Positions 46,096 through 57,393 of a stretch of 64,000 bases of DNA are shown here, piece after piece. The notes below the pieces were generated by a model. That model searched no databases, was not told where the DNA came from, and saw only the letters and a program-made list of their open reading frames with translations. The stretch covers positions 62,001-126,000 of the forward strand of contig NZ_JACHXD010000005.1 in the NCBI RefSeq assembly GCF_014191875.1, in the 5' to 3' direction. Both the position numbers and the translations under genes were made by a program. How positions within the stretch are numbered: the stretch's first letter is position 1; every line of letters starts with the position of its first letter. This DNA comes from Pseudoduganella violacea (GTDB lineage: Bacteria; Pseudomonadota; Gammaproteobacteria; Burkholderiales; Burkholderiaceae_D).

Positions 46096-47322
46096 TCAAG
46101 GCGTCAGCGTGAAATTGACGCCGGTCTGGTTGGCCATGCTGATATCGATGGCGGCCTTGGTTTGCACCGCATAGCCGACGGCGGTGGCGTCGAGCCGGTA
46201 TTGGCCGCTGCCGGGCGTGCTGGCGCTGGCGTTGAAGACCAGGGGCAGGGTGGCGCTGTAGGGCGCGTAGCGGATGGCGGCCACCGGCAGCTTGTCCAGC
46301 GTGTAGCTGCCGTTGAGCAGGTCGGCGCCCTGGTAGCGCAGGGCCACGGCCGGGCCGCCGCTGATGACCTGGCGTGCCGTGACGGTGGCCGCCTCGGTGG
46401 CGCTGGACGGGGTCAGCGTGACCGTGCCGCTGATGCTGCCCTGGACGCTGGCCGTCATATTGATTGGCGCGGCGGTGGTGCTGAGGGCTGTCATGGCGCT
46501 GGCCGTCACCGGCACGGCGCCGACCACGCTGGCGGCGCGGTCGTCGGCGGTGATGACCACATCGTAATTCCCCGCCGGCAGGCGGGTCAGGGCGAACTCG
46601 CCGCTGGCGCTGGGCACGGTGGCGGCGATGATGGCGCCGGCCTGCTGCGCTGATATGGCCACATGGCTGGCCAGCAGGGCGGGCGCGATAAAGCCGCTGA
46701 TGCCGTTGAGCGTGGTCGGCACCACCTTGATCACGGGCTTGAGCGCGTAATTGCCATTGCCCTTGGTGACGATGGATTTGCAGGCGTCGAAGTCGAGCAC
46801 CAGGTCGACGCGCTGGTTGGCGCCCACGTCGAAATCGTTGACCAGCTTGATGCCGCTTTGGACGGCGCTGGGCGTGTCAAGCGAGCGCTCGGCGGTGGAG
46901 CCGGTGGGCACCACGGTGTTGGCCAGGCCGTTGCCGGCGTTCGCGTCGAGCACCAGGCGGATTTGCGAATAGTGGCCGGTGGCCAGCGAGGTCTGTCCCA
47001 GCGCTTCCAGCGCGCCGTTGGTCAGGTTGAGCAGATTGATCTTGCGCGCGGGCGTGAGCGTGATGTCGGTCCAGCCGCTGTCGGTGTCGCTGGCGATATT
47101 GCTGGCGTGGATGCGCACCTTGGCGACGGTGATGTTGACCGCGTCGAAACCGCAGGCCGGGGCATCGGTCAACGAGACGGCCACCGTGCCCATGGTGGTG
47201 GTGGGCGGCGGTGTGCCGCCATTGCCGCCCCCACCGCCGCCGCCGCACGATGCCAGCAAGACCAGTGCTGCGCTGATGGCCGCGCCGGCGGCCAGACGGG
47301 GAAAGAGGCGGCTTGTCTTCAT
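46096..47322 (-). CDS. DUF4382 lipoprotein
   Basis: This is a 408-residue predicted lipoprotein. The lipobox LASC puts the lipidated cysteine at C26, followed by a run of glycines. A DUF4382 domain occupies about 40-195 (VSLTDAPACGFDAVNITVAKVRIH, LTNGALEALGQTSL, YSQIRLVLD). A second part (about 200-408) holds carboxypeptidase-regulatory-like beta folds (FALTRLPAGNYDVVITAD). It likely sits in the outer membrane facing the surface. Function is unknown. ATG 47322 begins the signal peptide; the frame extends 19 codons further upstream. Confidence 0.88.
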   Translation of the reverse strand: MKTSRLFPRLAAGAAISAALVLLASCGGGGGGGNGGTPPPTTTMGTVAVSLTDAPACGFDAVNITVAKVRIHASNIASDTDSGWTDITLTPARKINLLNLTNGALEALGQTSLATGHYSQIRLVLDANAGNGLANTVVPTGSTAERSLDTPSAVQSGIKLVNDFDVGANQRVDLVLDFDACKSIVTKGNGNYALKPVIKVVPTTLNGISGFIAPALLASHVAISAQQAGAIIAATVPSASGEFALTRLPAGNYDVVITADDRAASVVGAVPVTASAMTALSTTAAPINMTASVQGSISGTVTLTPSSATEAATVTARQVISGGPAVALRYQGADLLNGSYTLDKLPVAAIRYAPYSATLPLVFNASASTPGSGQYRLDATAVGYAVQTKAAIDISMANQTGVNFTLTP

Positions 47323-47503
47323 GATCGACCTCGCAGAAAGAAAGGGGGAAGGGCGCGCGAATGGCGCAGCCTGACCCATTATGCAGCGAATTGTCCTTAT
47401 GGTATCGAGCCTGAGCGGCTTAGCAACAGTTTGGCCGCAGATTGGCTTGGCGGGTCAGTAAGTTTGCTTGAAAAGCAAGGATGGCTGCCGTGCAGCAGGA
47501 GGA

Positions 47504-48250
47504 TCAAGGCGCCGGGCAGCGCACGTTCCAGGCGGTCAGCTCGGTGCGCGACTTGCGCACGGTGATATGGGCTTCGGCGCCGATATCGCTGCGGAAGACC
47601 AGCAGGACCATGCCGGCATCGGGACTGCCGGCCGGCTCGCGGCTCACGGCATCAAGCTGGAAGCTGCGCGAACGCAGCTTGGCGCAGGCCGTGTTGCCGG
47701 CCATGAGCAGGCGGGCGCGTTCCAGCAGCTCGCTGTGCTTGACCAGCAGGGTCAGGGTGGACATATCGGGCTGGGCTTGCAACAGGCGCACCGGATGCAC
47801 GGGCGGCTTGCCGGCGTCGGGCGCATCGCACTGCGGCTGGTGGTGCAGCCAGGCCAGCTGCTGGGCGGGCAACTGCTCGCTCCAGCGCTTGTCCTTCGCG
47901 GCGCGCGGCGCGTAGTCGAACACGCGGCGCTGCATGACGCACAGCGGCAGTGCTGGCGCGTGGACCGGCGCCGCATCCAGCGCGGCTTGCAGCTGCCACT
48001 GGCGGCTGCCGCGCAGGCGCGTGGCGTTGAAGCTGGCCGGCAAGGCCGCCGTTTCGGGCAGCTGTTGCTGGCGGAAGGCGGCGAAGGACTTGATTTCGGC
48101 AGCGCTGGCGGGACGGGTTTCCAGCAGCGGTGTTTCGGCAGCGGATGCTGCGGCCTTGGCGGCAGGAAGGCCATTCAGCACGGGCGCCAGCAGCAGCGGC
48201 GCAGCCAGCATTTTCAGCATCCATCCCAAGGCATCTCGTCCAACCAGCAT
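47504..48250 (-). CDS. Exported protein of unknown function
   Basis: I do not recognise this 248-residue protein. A signal sequence is present near the N-terminus (MLKMLAAPLLLAPVLNG), so ATG 48220 is an alternative start ten codons in. The mature part has four or more cysteines (LPLCVMQRR, PQCDAPD, NTACAKL, NVRCPAP), suggesting disulfides in the periplasm. It is divergent from the M28 peptidase across 213 bp. Confidence 0.7.
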   Translation of the reverse strand: MLVGRDALGWMLKMLAAPLLLAPVLNGLPAAKAAASAAETPLLETRPASAAEIKSFAAFRQQQLPETAALPASFNATRLRGSRQWQLQAALDAAPVHAPALPLCVMQRRVFDYAPRAAKDKRWSEQLPAQQLAWLHHQPQCDAPDAGKPPVHPVRLLQAQPDMSTLTLLVKHSELLERARLLMAGNTACAKLRSRSFQLDAVSREPAGSPDAGMVLLVFRSDIGAEAHITVRKSRTELTAWNVRCPAP

Positions 48251-48389
48251 GCAGCATCCTTATCCAGCGGCGAAGCCCCTTCGCCGTGGTCGCGATTATA
48301 GCGGCTCGCGGCAGCGCGCCTTACTTGGCAATGTAGAAATGTCCCAGGCTGGACAGGTGATACGGCTTTTGTCCATTTCTGGAAATTTT

Positions 48390-48419
48390 TTGACTCGGCC
48401 AATCCGATTTCGCTAAGGT
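48390..48419 (+). promoter_or_regulatory. Sigma70-like promoter of the M28 peptidase gene
   Basis: TTGACT, an 18-bp spacer and TAAGGT lie 45 bp before the ATG. Confidence 0.5.
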
Positions 48420-48463
48420 CAACGGCTCAACAGCAGCTTAACCATTACTCCAGGGAGACTGAT

Positions 48464-49993
48464 ATGGCAGCTCGTTTCACCGCCGTGCTAGCAGCGGCTT
48501 GGCTTGCGTCCGCGGCGGTTGGCGCGGCCCCCGCGTCGAACAAGATCTGGATCACCATCGGCGACAGCGCCTACGCCCAGCTGCAAAAGCTGGCGCCGCA
48601 GGCGATTGCGCGCAACAGCCATGCCGACGGCCAGGATAAGGTTCACCTGGTGCAGGTGGACGAGGAGCAGATGAAGCAGCTCTCCGAAGCCATCCACACC
48701 GAACTGAAACGCTGCGGCGGCTTCATGGCCCATGACAGCGAGGAGGCCGGCCGCGCCGCGCTCAAGCCGCAGGCCGACGCCAAGATGGCGACCTTGCTGG
48801 CCCGCCCCAATTACACCATCGACCAGCAGTCCGTGATTCCGCCGCTGCTGTCGCAAATGCAGGCCAGTAATGTGGGCCAGACCATTCTCGACCTGTCGGC
48901 CCACACCAACCGCTACTACAACACCAATATCGGCGTCACGGCGTCCAACTGGCTCAAGCAGAAATGGACCACGCTGGCCAACGGCCGCAGCGACATCAGC
49001 GTCACCCAATTCACCCACAACGCCTATCCGCAGAAATCCGTGATCGCCACCATCAACGGCACCGACAACGGCTCGGAAGTGGTGGTGCTGGGCGGCCACC
49101 TTGATTCCATCGTGGGCGGCGGCGTCGGCGAGAGCACGCGCGCGCCGGGCGCCGACGATGACGCATCCGGCATCGCCAGCCTGACCGAAGCCTTCCGCGT
49201 GCTGGCATCGAGCGGCTACAAGCCGCGCCGTACCATCAAGTTCATCGGCTATGCGGCGGAGGAGGTGGGCCTGCGCGGTTCGCAGGAGATCGCCCAGTAC
49301 CACAAGAACAACAACATCAATGTGGTCGGCGTCATGCAGCTCGACATGACCAACTACAAAGGTTCGGCCAACGATATCTATATCTACACCGACTATACCG
49401 ACGCCCAGCAAAACACCTTCCTCGCCAATCTGGCCACGGCCTATCTGCCGACCTTGAAAATCGGCTACGACAAATGCGGCTACGGCTGCTCAGACCATGC
49501 TTCATGGACGGCGCAGGGCTTCTGGGCATCGTTGCCGTTCGAAGCGGGCTTCAATCAGGACAATCCGTATATCCACACCATCAACGACACCTACGCCAAC
49601 ACCGGCAACCAGGCCGACCATGCGCTCAAATTCAGCCGCCTGGCCCTGGCCTATGCGGTGGAACTGGGCAGCGACGGTCCCGGCACGCCGCCCGGCCCTG
49701 ACCGCACCGAAACCTTCAGCGGCAAGCTGACCCAGGGCCAGAGCGCCAAATTCGGCCCGTTCAAGGCCGGCGCCGGCACCTTCAAGGCCAGCACCACCGG
49801 CACTGGCGACGCCGACCTGTTCGTGCGCAAGGGGACGCCGCCCACCACCTCCACCTTCGACTGCAAGTCGGACGGCGGCACGGCCGCCGAGACCTGCTCG
49901 ATCTCGGTCGCGGCCAATGGCGACGTGCACGTGTTGGTATATGGTTACTCCGCTTCGAGTTATAACCTGACCGTTACGTACAAACCGCAATAA
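48464..49993 (+). CDS. Secreted M28 family metallopeptidase (leucyl aminopeptidase type)
   Basis: This 509-residue extracellular zinc aminopeptidase has a signal peptide (about 1-22) and a propeptide to about 130. The M28 domain has the metal-ligand motifs GGHLDSIVGG, APGADDDASG, AAEEVGLRGS and MQLDMTNY, and a late HTINDTY. A cysteine pair lies in KCGYGCSDHASW. A C-terminal pre-peptidase (PPC) beta domain (about 415-509) is usually removed after secretion. The domain order matches the Vibrio/Aeromonas leucine aminopeptidase group. ATG follows AGGGAGA. The thi promoter overlaps its end. Confidence 0.93.
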   Translation: MAARFTAVLAAAWLASAAVGAAPASNKIWITIGDSAYAQLQKLAPQAIARNSHADGQDKVHLVQVDEEQMKQLSEAIHTELKRCGGFMAHDSEEAGRAALKPQADAKMATLLARPNYTIDQQSVIPPLLSQMQASNVGQTILDLSAHTNRYYNTNIGVTASNWLKQKWTTLANGRSDISVTQFTHNAYPQKSVIATINGTDNGSEVVVLGGHLDSIVGGGVGESTRAPGADDDASGIASLTEAFRVLASSGYKPRRTIKFIGYAAEEVGLRGSQEIAQYHKNNNINVVGVMQLDMTNYKGSANDIYIYTDYTDAQQNTFLANLATAYLPTLKIGYDKCGYGCSDHASWTAQGFWASLPFEAGFNQDNPYIHTINDTYANTGNQADHALKFSRLALAYAVELGSDGPGTPPGPDRTETFSGKLTQGQSAKFGPFKAGAGTFKASTTGTGDADLFVRKGTPPTTSTFDCKSDGGTAAETCSISVAANGDVHVLVYGYSASSYNLTVTYKPQ

Positions 49994-49999
49994 TGGCGC

Positions 50000-50005
50000 T
50001 ATAAT
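50000..50005 (+). promoter_or_regulatory. -10 box of the thi operon promoter
   Basis: A perfect TATAAT lies 7 bp after the M28 stop. The -35 (CGTACA, 17-bp spacer) falls inside the M28 coding end. Transcription would start near 50012, just before the TPP aptamer. Confidence 0.6.
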
Positions 50006-50030
50006 TCCGACCGCTGCCGCAAGGCGGCAC

Positions 50031-50124
50031 ACGCTAGGGGTCCTGCAAGTCGCTGCACAGCGAGGCGCGGGTGAGAAATACCCTCCGAACCTGATCTGGA
50101 TAATGCCAGCGAAGGGAAGCTTTA
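50031..50124 (+). ncRNA. TPP riboswitch (THI element)
   Basis: The conserved thi-box is complete. It has GGGGT at 50037, the GGTGAGA pyrimidine-sensor segment and ACCC. GAACCTGATCTGGATAATGCC (split for length) continues into AGCGAAGGGAAGC. It sits between the thi promoter and thiC, where thiamine pyrophosphate binding lowers expression. Confidence 0.96.
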
Positions 50125-50174
50125 GGAACAGCGCGCATGGACTCTCTCCGTCCGTGCGCGCGCGTCACCAAATC

Positions 50175-52092
<1,918 letters not shown>

Positions 52093-52099
52093 GGCGGCC

Positions 52100-52303
52100 A
52101 TGATCGAGATTGAACTGAACGGCGCGCCGCGCGCGGTGCCGCCGCAGCAAACCTTGCAGGAACTGGTCGACGCGCTGGAGTTGACGGGGCAGACGCTGGC
52201 GCTGGCCGTCAACCGCAGCGTGGTGCCGCGCGGCCAGTGGGCCGCGCGCACGCTGCAGGCGCAGGACCAGGTGGATATCGTGCGCGCCATTGGCGGCGGC
52301 TGA
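52100..52303 (+). CDS. thiS: Sulfur carrier protein ThiS
   Basis: This 67-residue ubiquitin-like protein ends in GlyGly (AIGGG), the site of thiocarboxylation that donates sulfur for the thiazole ring. [17 protein letters not shown] and [11 protein letters not shown] match the family. It lies 7 bp after thiC and 16 bp before thiG, where thiO often lies first in related operons. It is absent here. Confidence 0.93.
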   Translation: MIEIELNGAPRAVPPQQTLQELVDALELTGQTLALAVNRSVVPRGQWAARTLQAQDQVDIVRAIGGG

Positions 52304-52319
52304 ATCGAGGAGAATCGGA

Positions 52320-53111
52320 ATGACTGAAGCAAACAAGGACCTGCTGACCATCGCGGGCAAGCAATACCAATCGCGCCTGCTGGTGGGCAGCGGCAAATAC
52401 AAGGACTTGCAGCAGACGCGCGAGGCGACCGACGCGGCGGGCGCGGAGATCATCACGGTGGCGATCCGCCGCGTGAACATCGGCCAGGACCCGAAGGCGC
52501 CCAGCCTGCTGGACGTGCTGCCGCCGTCCGAATACACCATCCTGCCGAATACGGCCGGCTGCTACACGGCCAAGGACGCGGTCTACACCCTGCAGATGGC
52601 GCGCGAGCTGCTCAACGGCCATAAGCTGGTCAAGCTCGAAGTGCTGGGCGACGAGAAGACCCTGTTCCCGAATATGCCGGAAACCCTGGCCGCGGCCGGC
52701 ACCCTGGTGCGCGACGGCTTCGACGTGATGGTGTACTGCAGCGACGATCCGATCCAGGCGCGCATGCTGGAAGACATCGGTTGCGTGGCGGTGATGCCGC
52801 TGGCGTCGCTGATCGGTTCCGGCATGGGCATCCTGAATCCCTGGAACCTGTCGCTGATCATCGAGCAGGCCAAGGTGCCGGTGCTGGTCGACGCGGGCGT
52901 GGGCACGGCCTCGGATGCGGCCATCGCCATGGAACTGGGCTGCGACGGCGTGCTGATGAACACCGCCATCGCCGGCGCGCAAGACCCGGTGCGCATGGCG
53001 CGCGCCATGCGCCTGGGCGTGCAGGCCGGCCGCGAGGCTTACCTGGCCGGCCGCATCCCGCGCCGCTTCGCCGCCTCGCCATCCTCGCCGATGGCTGGAC
53101 GTCTGGCATGA
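52320..53111 (+). CDS. thiG: Thiazole synthase
   Basis: ThiG condenses DXP, dehydroglycine and ThiS thiocarboxylate to the thiazole phosphate. Its 263 residues have the TIM-barrel motifs [18 protein letters not shown], the catalytic lysine in [29 protein letters not shown] and [14 protein letters not shown] 52320 follows AATCGGA. Its TGA overlaps the thiD ATG by 4 bp. Confidence 0.97.
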   Translation: MTEANKDLLTIAGKQYQSRLLVGSGKYKDLQQTREATDAAGAEIITVAIRRVNIGQDPKAPSLLDVLPPSEYTILPNTAGCYTAKDAVYTLQMARELLNGHKLVKLEVLGDEKTLFPNMPETLAAAGTLVRDGFDVMVYCSDDPIQARMLEDIGCVAVMPLASLIGSGMGILNPWNLSLIIEQAKVPVLVDAGVGTASDAAIAMELGCDGVLMNTAIAGAQDPVRMARAMRLGVQAGREAYLAGRIPRRFAASPSSPMAGRLA

Positions 53112-54115
53112 CGAGCGGCGAAACGCCGGCGCGGCTGGGCCGCCTGGGACGCGCCACGCATCCGCGCCGGCCCTGCGTGCTGGTGTTCGCCGGCGCCGAT
53201 CCCTCGGGCGGCGCCGGCATCGCGGCCGACATCCAGGCCATCGCCGCGCTGGGCGCGCACGCGCTGCCCGTCATCACCACGCTGACGGTGCAGGACAATG
53301 ACCGCGTGCATGCGGTGCTGCCGGTCGAGCCGGAACTGGTGCTGCTGCAGGCGCGCGTGCTGATCGAGAAGTCCTGCATCGACGCGGTGAAGATCGGCAT
53401 TCCCGGCAGCGCCGCCAACGCCCGCGCCATTGCCCAGATCATCACCGAACTGCGCGCCGCGCGCCGTGCCGCCTGCCGCGGTGAAGCGCCGACGGTGGCC
53501 GCAGAAAGCCTGGACATGGCGGCATCGGCCATTCCGCTTTGCGAGCAGGGGGGCGATAGCATGGACAGTGCGCAGCCCGAAGCGGGGCCGCCGCTGCCGG
53601 CCGACGACGGCTGGCCGCCCGGCGCCGGTTTCGCCGCGCCGCCGGTGGTGCTCGATCCGGTGCTGGCCAGCGGCCATGGCGATCTGCTCTCGCGTGACGA
53701 TGCGGTCAGCGCGCTGGCGCCGCTGCTGCCGCTGGTGACGGTGCTGACGCCCAACGGGCCGGAAGCGGGCGCGTTGAGCGGCGTCGCCGGCCCCGGCGCG
53801 GAAATCGATCCGCTGGCCCATGCCCGCGCCTTGCGCGCCCAGGGCTGCCAGCATGTGCTGATTACCGGCGGCCATGGCGGCGGCGGCCACGTCATCAACC
53901 GCTGGTATGGGCCGGCGCGCCAGCAGAGCTGGAGTTGGCCGCGCTTGGCGGGCGGCTACCACGGCAGCGGCTGCACCCTGGCCTCTGCCGTCGCCGCCTT
54001 GCTGTCCCAAGGCTGGCCCGTGGCCCAGGCTTTGGCCCGCGCCCAGGGCTATACCCACCGCGCGCTGGCCGAAGCCTTCGCCATCGCGCCCGGCCAGCTT
54101 ATTCCGCGCCGCTGA
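53108..54115 (+). CDS. thiD: Hydroxymethylpyrimidine/phosphomethylpyrimidine kinase with internal insertion
   Basis: ThiD phosphorylates HMP-P to HMP-PP. The ribokinase-like fold shows [19 protein letters not shown] near the N-terminus, [24 protein letters not shown] and the ATP/GxGC segment [15 protein letters not shown]. Its 335 residues exceed the usual 265 or so. The extra length lies mainly in about 60 Ala/Pro/Gly-rich residues between [11 protein letters not shown] and PPVVLDPV, where family members have a short loop. An N-terminal extension of about 20 residues is also present. It precedes thiE, which supplies the coupling step. Confidence 0.92.
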   Translation: MTSGETPARLGRLGRATHPRRPCVLVFAGADPSGGAGIAADIQAIAALGAHALPVITTLTVQDNDRVHAVLPVEPELVLLQARVLIEKSCIDAVKIGIPGSAANARAIAQIITELRAARRAACRGEAPTVAAESLDMAASAIPLCEQGGDSMDSAQPEAGPPLPADDGWPPGAGFAAPPVVLDPVLASGHGDLLSRDDAVSALAPLLPLVTVLTPNGPEAGALSGVAGPGAEIDPLAHARALRAQGCQHVLITGGHGGGGHVINRWYGPARQQSWSWPRLAGGYHGSGCTLASAVAALLSQGWPVAQALARAQGYTHRALAEAFAIAPGQLIPRR

Positions 54116-54145
54116 AGGCGCGCCACCCACGAATCAGGAAGCATC

Positions 54146-54760
54146 ATGCAAGGACTCTATCTCGTTACCCCCAACTGGGACGACACCGCCCGCCTGCTCG
54201 ACCTGAGCGAGCAGGCGCTGGCCGCCGGCCTGGCGCTGCTGCAGTACCGCCACAAGGACGCCGCGCCCGCGCTGCGCGAAGAGCAGGCCGGCGCGCTGCT
54301 GGCGCTGTGCCGCCGCTACGGTTGCCCGCTGCTCATCAACGACTACCCGGAACTGTGCCGCCGGCTCGACGCCGACGGCGTGCACCTGGGCGGCACCGAC
54401 GCCGAAGTGGCGGCCATCCGCGCCGAGCTGGGGCCGGACAAGATCATCGGCGCCTCCTGCTACGGCGACCTGCAGCGCGCCGCCGACGCCCAGGCGGCGG
54501 GCGCCAGCTATGTGGCCTTCGGCGGCTTTTACCCTTCGCTGGTGAAAAAATACGCCGTCACCACGCCGCCCGACATTGTCGGCCGCGCGCGCGAGGCCGT
54601 GCAGCTGCCGCGCGTGGTCATCGGCGGCATGACGCCGGCCAATGCCGCGCCGCTGGTGGCGCGCGGCGCGGAGATGGTGGCGGCCATCAGCAGCGTGTAT
54701 CTGGCGCCCGATGTGGCGGCGGCGGTACAGCAGTTCAGGGAGTTGTTCCGCCTGAGTTGA
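54146..54760 (+). CDS. thiE: Thiamine phosphate synthase
   Basis: ThiE joins HMP-PP and thiazole phosphate to thiamine phosphate. Its 204 residues have the TIM-barrel motifs LLQYRHKDA, LLINDYPELC, DGVHLGGTDAEV, IGASCYGD and the GGMTPANA phosphate loop. The last gene of the thi operon, it begins 30 bp after thiD. No terminator follows before the ANTAR regulator, which has its own promoter. Confidence 0.95.
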   Translation: MQGLYLVTPNWDDTARLLDLSEQALAAGLALLQYRHKDAAPALREEQAGALLALCRRYGCPLLINDYPELCRRLDADGVHLGGTDAEVAAIRAELGPDKIIGASCYGDLQRAADAQAAGASYVAFGGFYPSLVKKYAVTTPPDIVGRAREAVQLPRVVIGGMTPANAAPLVARGAEMVAAISSVYLAPDVAAAVQQFRELFRLS

Positions 54761-54765
54761 TTGTG

Positions 54766-54793
54766 TGGACGGCGCGGCAAAGGGCTTTATAAT
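54766..54793 (+). promoter_or_regulatory. Promoter of the ANTAR response regulator
   Basis: TGGACG, a 16-bp spacer and a perfect TATAAT lie just after the thiE stop, 35 bp before the ATG. Confidence 0.6.
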
Positions 54794-54827
54794 CGATCCA
54801 TTAGCATACGCTCAAGGTTGCCGCCCA

Positions 54828-55457
54828 ATGACACCACAGACTGCCGCCAAGCGCCTGATCATGATCGTCGACGACGATCAGATGATTCTCGATTTTCTGA
54901 GCGAAGTGCTGCGCCATGCCGGCTACGACACCGTGCAGGCGCCCTCCGCCGACCGCGCCCTGGCCCTGATCGCCGAGCGCGAACCGGACCTGGCCCTGCT
55001 CGACATCCACATGCCCGGCATGTCCGGCCTGGAGCTGGCCAAGCAGCTCAACCGCAATACCTCGGTGCCTTTCATGTTCCTCTCCGGCCGCGGCGACGCC
55101 GACGCCGGCAAGCAGGCCGCCGCATATGGCGCCGTCGGTTTCGTGGTGAAACCGGTCGACGAGCAGCACCTGATGCCCGCTTTCGAAGCCGGCCTGGCGC
55201 GCGCCGACGAAATCCGCCAGCTGCGCCGCACCGAAATGAATTTGAACGCGGCGCTGGCGGCCGGCCGCGAAACCAGCTTGGCCGTGGGCCTCCTGATGTG
55301 CAAGTTCCAGACCGACCGCAATACCGCCTTCGAGGTGCTGCGCGACCATGCGCGCTCGAACCGGCGCAAGGTCAACGAAATCGCCGACCAGTTGCTAAGC
55401 GCGGAAGAAACCTTGAATAGTTTGCATGCCGCCTTCAACACCCGCCTGAAAAAATAA
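54828..55457 (+). CDS. Response regulator with ANTAR RNA-binding domain
   Basis: This 209-residue protein has a receiver domain with phosphoacceptor D59 (LALLDIHMPGMSG) and K108. An ANTAR-like helical domain (about 140-190, LAVGLLMCKFQTDRNTAFEVLRDHARSNRRKVNEIADQLL-like, split for length) follows. ANTAR proteins bind RNA dyads to prevent transcription termination, as in NasT and EutV. The target transcript is not visible. No kinase is adjacent. ATG 54828 gives the receiver start. A single-domain regulator gene follows after 216 bp. Confidence 0.85.
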   Translation: MTPQTAAKRLIMIVDDDQMILDFLSEVLRHAGYDTVQAPSADRALALIAEREPDLALLDIHMPGMSGLELAKQLNRNTSVPFMFLSGRGDADAGKQAAAYGAVGFVVKPVDEQHLMPAFEAGLARADEIRQLRRTEMNLNAALAAGRETSLAVGLLMCKFQTDRNTAFEVLRDHARSNRRKVNEIADQLLSAEETLNSLHAAFNTRLKK

Positions 55458-55673
55458 GTGCGCGTCCGTTCGTAAACCGAGTACACTGGAATTACCCGCA
55501 GCAGGGCCGCACCTCGCCCTGCCGTGTCCGGCGGCAGCCCGTCCCCCGCGCCGCGCATCAACCTTCGGCCCCACTCCGCCGAGCAGCTTTATTCCCGGAA
55601 GCCGCATCCAGCAGCCTTGCTGCGCGTTGTGTTCGCGCCACGTTGCGCTTCCGGTTTGACATAGCGGAGACCC

Positions 55674-56099
55674 ATGATGAAACTGCAAGACAGCCCCGAT
55701 CTTTCGCGCGCCGTGGACGAGAACAACGCCCCGCGCGTGCTGCATGTGGACGGCGACCATGACACGGCCCTGGTGCTGGCCGCCCTGCTGGTGCCGGAAA
55801 CGCGCGTCAGCCACGCCGCCTCGCTGGCCGATGCGCTGGAAGCGATCCGCCAGCACCGCTTCGCCCTGATCGTGCTCGATCCCGACCTGCCCGATGGCGA
55901 CGGCCACACCCTGGTGCAAGCCATGCAGAAGCAGGGCGGCAGCACGCCGGTGCTGCTGTATTCGGCGCGCCACCCCGACCTGCGCCATCCTTCGCACGCC
56001 TTCCTGCCCAAGCCCTGGACCTCGCCGCGCCTGCTGTGGCAGACCGTCTCCCACCTGCTTGGCTTGCAATCGGCCGATTGGCTGGGCGCGCCGGCATAG
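55674..56099 (+). CDS. Stand-alone receiver-domain protein
   Basis: This 141-residue response regulator has only a receiver domain. VLHVDGDHD opens it and D69 (LIVLDPDLPDGDGH) is the likely phosphoacceptor. FLPKPW holds the conserved lysine. No output domain is present, so it may shuttle phosphate or bind a partner. The 216-bp gap before it holds no gene that I can support. Confidence 0.8.
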   Translation: MMKLQDSPDLSRAVDENNAPRVLHVDGDHDTALVLAALLVPETRVSHAASLADALEAIRQHRFALIVLDPDLPDGDGHTLVQAMQKQGGSTPVLLYSARHPDLRHPSHAFLPKPWTSPRLLWQTVSHLLGLQSADWLGAPA

Positions 56100-56160
56100 A
56101 GGCGGGTTTTGTCCTGAGTTGATATGATGTCGCCATCTCCAACTTACAGGATATGCAGAG

Positions 56161-57267
56161 ATGAAAACCAAAGCAGCAATCGCATGGAAGGCGGGCGCAC
56201 CGCTGACCATCGAAGAAGTGGAACTGGGCGGCCCGCGCGAGGGCGAGGTGCTGGTGGAGATCAAGGCCACCGGCATCTGCCACACCGACTACTATACCCT
56301 GTCCGGCGCGGACCCGGAAGGCATCTTCCCGGCCATTCTGGGCCATGAAGGCGCGGGCGTGGTGGTCGATGTCGGCCCCGGCGTGAAGAGCCTGAAAAAG
56401 GACGACCACGTCATTCCGCTCTACACCCCGGAATGCCGCCAGTGCAAATTCTGCCTGTCGCAGAAGACCAATCTGTGCCAGGCCATCCGCTCGACCCAGG
56501 GCCGCGGCCTGATGCCGGACGCCACCAGCCGCTTCTCGCTGGACGGCAAGCCGATCTACCACTACATGGGCACGTCCACCTTCTCCAACTACATCGTGGT
56601 GCCGGAAATCGCGCTGGCGAAAATCCGCGAAGACGCGCCGTTCGACAAGGTGTGCTACATCGGTTGCGGCGTCACCACCGGCGTGGGCGCCGTGCTGTTC
56701 ACCGCCAAGGTGGAAGCGGGCGCCAATGTGGTGGTGTTCGGCCTGGGCGGCATCGGCCTGAACGTGATCCAGGCGGCCAAGATGGTGGGCGCCGACAAGA
56801 TCATCGGCATCGACATCAATCCGGGCCGCGAAGCGATGGCGCGCCAATTCGGCATGACCCACTTCATCAATCCGAACGAGGTGGAGAACGTGGTCGACGC
56901 CATCATCCAGCTCACCGACGGCGGCGCCGACTACAGCTTCGAGTGCGTCGGCAACACCACGCTGATGCGCCAGGCGCTGGAGTGCTGCCACAAGGGCTGG
57001 GGCAAATCCATCATCATCGGCGTGGCGGCGGCGGGGCAGGAAATCTCGACCCGTCCTTTCCAGCTGGTCACGGGCCGCGAGTGGAAAGGCTCGGCATTCG
57101 GCGGCGCGCGCGGCCGCACCGACGTGCCGAAAATCGTCGACTGGTATATGGACGGCAAGCTCAATATCGACGACCTGATCACCCACCGCCTGCCGCTGGA
57201 ACGCATCAATGAAGGCTTCGACCTGATGAAGAGCGGCGAATCGATCCGCTCGGTGGTCATTTACTAA
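56161..57267 (+). CDS. frmA: S-(hydroxymethyl)glutathione dehydrogenase / class III alcohol dehydrogenase
   Basis: This NAD- and zinc-dependent enzyme oxidises the formaldehyde-glutathione adduct. The 368 residues show catalytic zinc ligands C40 and H62 (GICHTDYYT, GHEGAG) and structural zinc C92, C95, C98 and C106 (ECRQCKFCLSQKTNLC). The Rossmann motif is GLGGIGLNVIQ. GRGLMPDATSRFS and the R residues typical of class III are present. No frmR or esterase (frmB) is next to it. It ends in a strong terminator. Confidence 0.95.
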   Translation: MKTKAAIAWKAGAPLTIEEVELGGPREGEVLVEIKATGICHTDYYTLSGADPEGIFPAILGHEGAGVVVDVGPGVKSLKKDDHVIPLYTPECRQCKFCLSQKTNLCQAIRSTQGRGLMPDATSRFSLDGKPIYHYMGTSTFSNYIVVPEIALAKIREDAPFDKVCYIGCGVTTGVGAVLFTAKVEAGANVVVFGLGGIGLNVIQAAKMVGADKIIGIDINPGREAMARQFGMTHFINPNEVENVVDAIIQLTDGGADYSFECVGNTTLMRQALECCHKGWGKSIIIGVAAAGQEISTRPFQLVTGREWKGSAFGGARGRTDVPKIVDWYMDGKLNIDDLITHRLPLERINEGFDLMKSGESIRSVVIY

Positions 57268-57287
57268 GCCGCGCCTCGGCGCCATGA

Positions 57288-57326
57288 GGGGAGGGCAGGC
57301 CTTGCGGCCTGGCCCTCCCTTTTTTC
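57288..57326 (+). terminator. Intrinsic terminator of frmA
   Basis: A long GC stem (GGGAGGGCAGGCC against GGCCTGGCCCTCCC with a TTGC loop) is followed by six T residues. Confidence 0.92.
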
Positions 57327-57393
57327 ATTTCGTCGCATGGGCTCCGGTGGGCTGGCGCTGCTGGATTAGAGTAGTGGTCCAGGATTCGCCATC

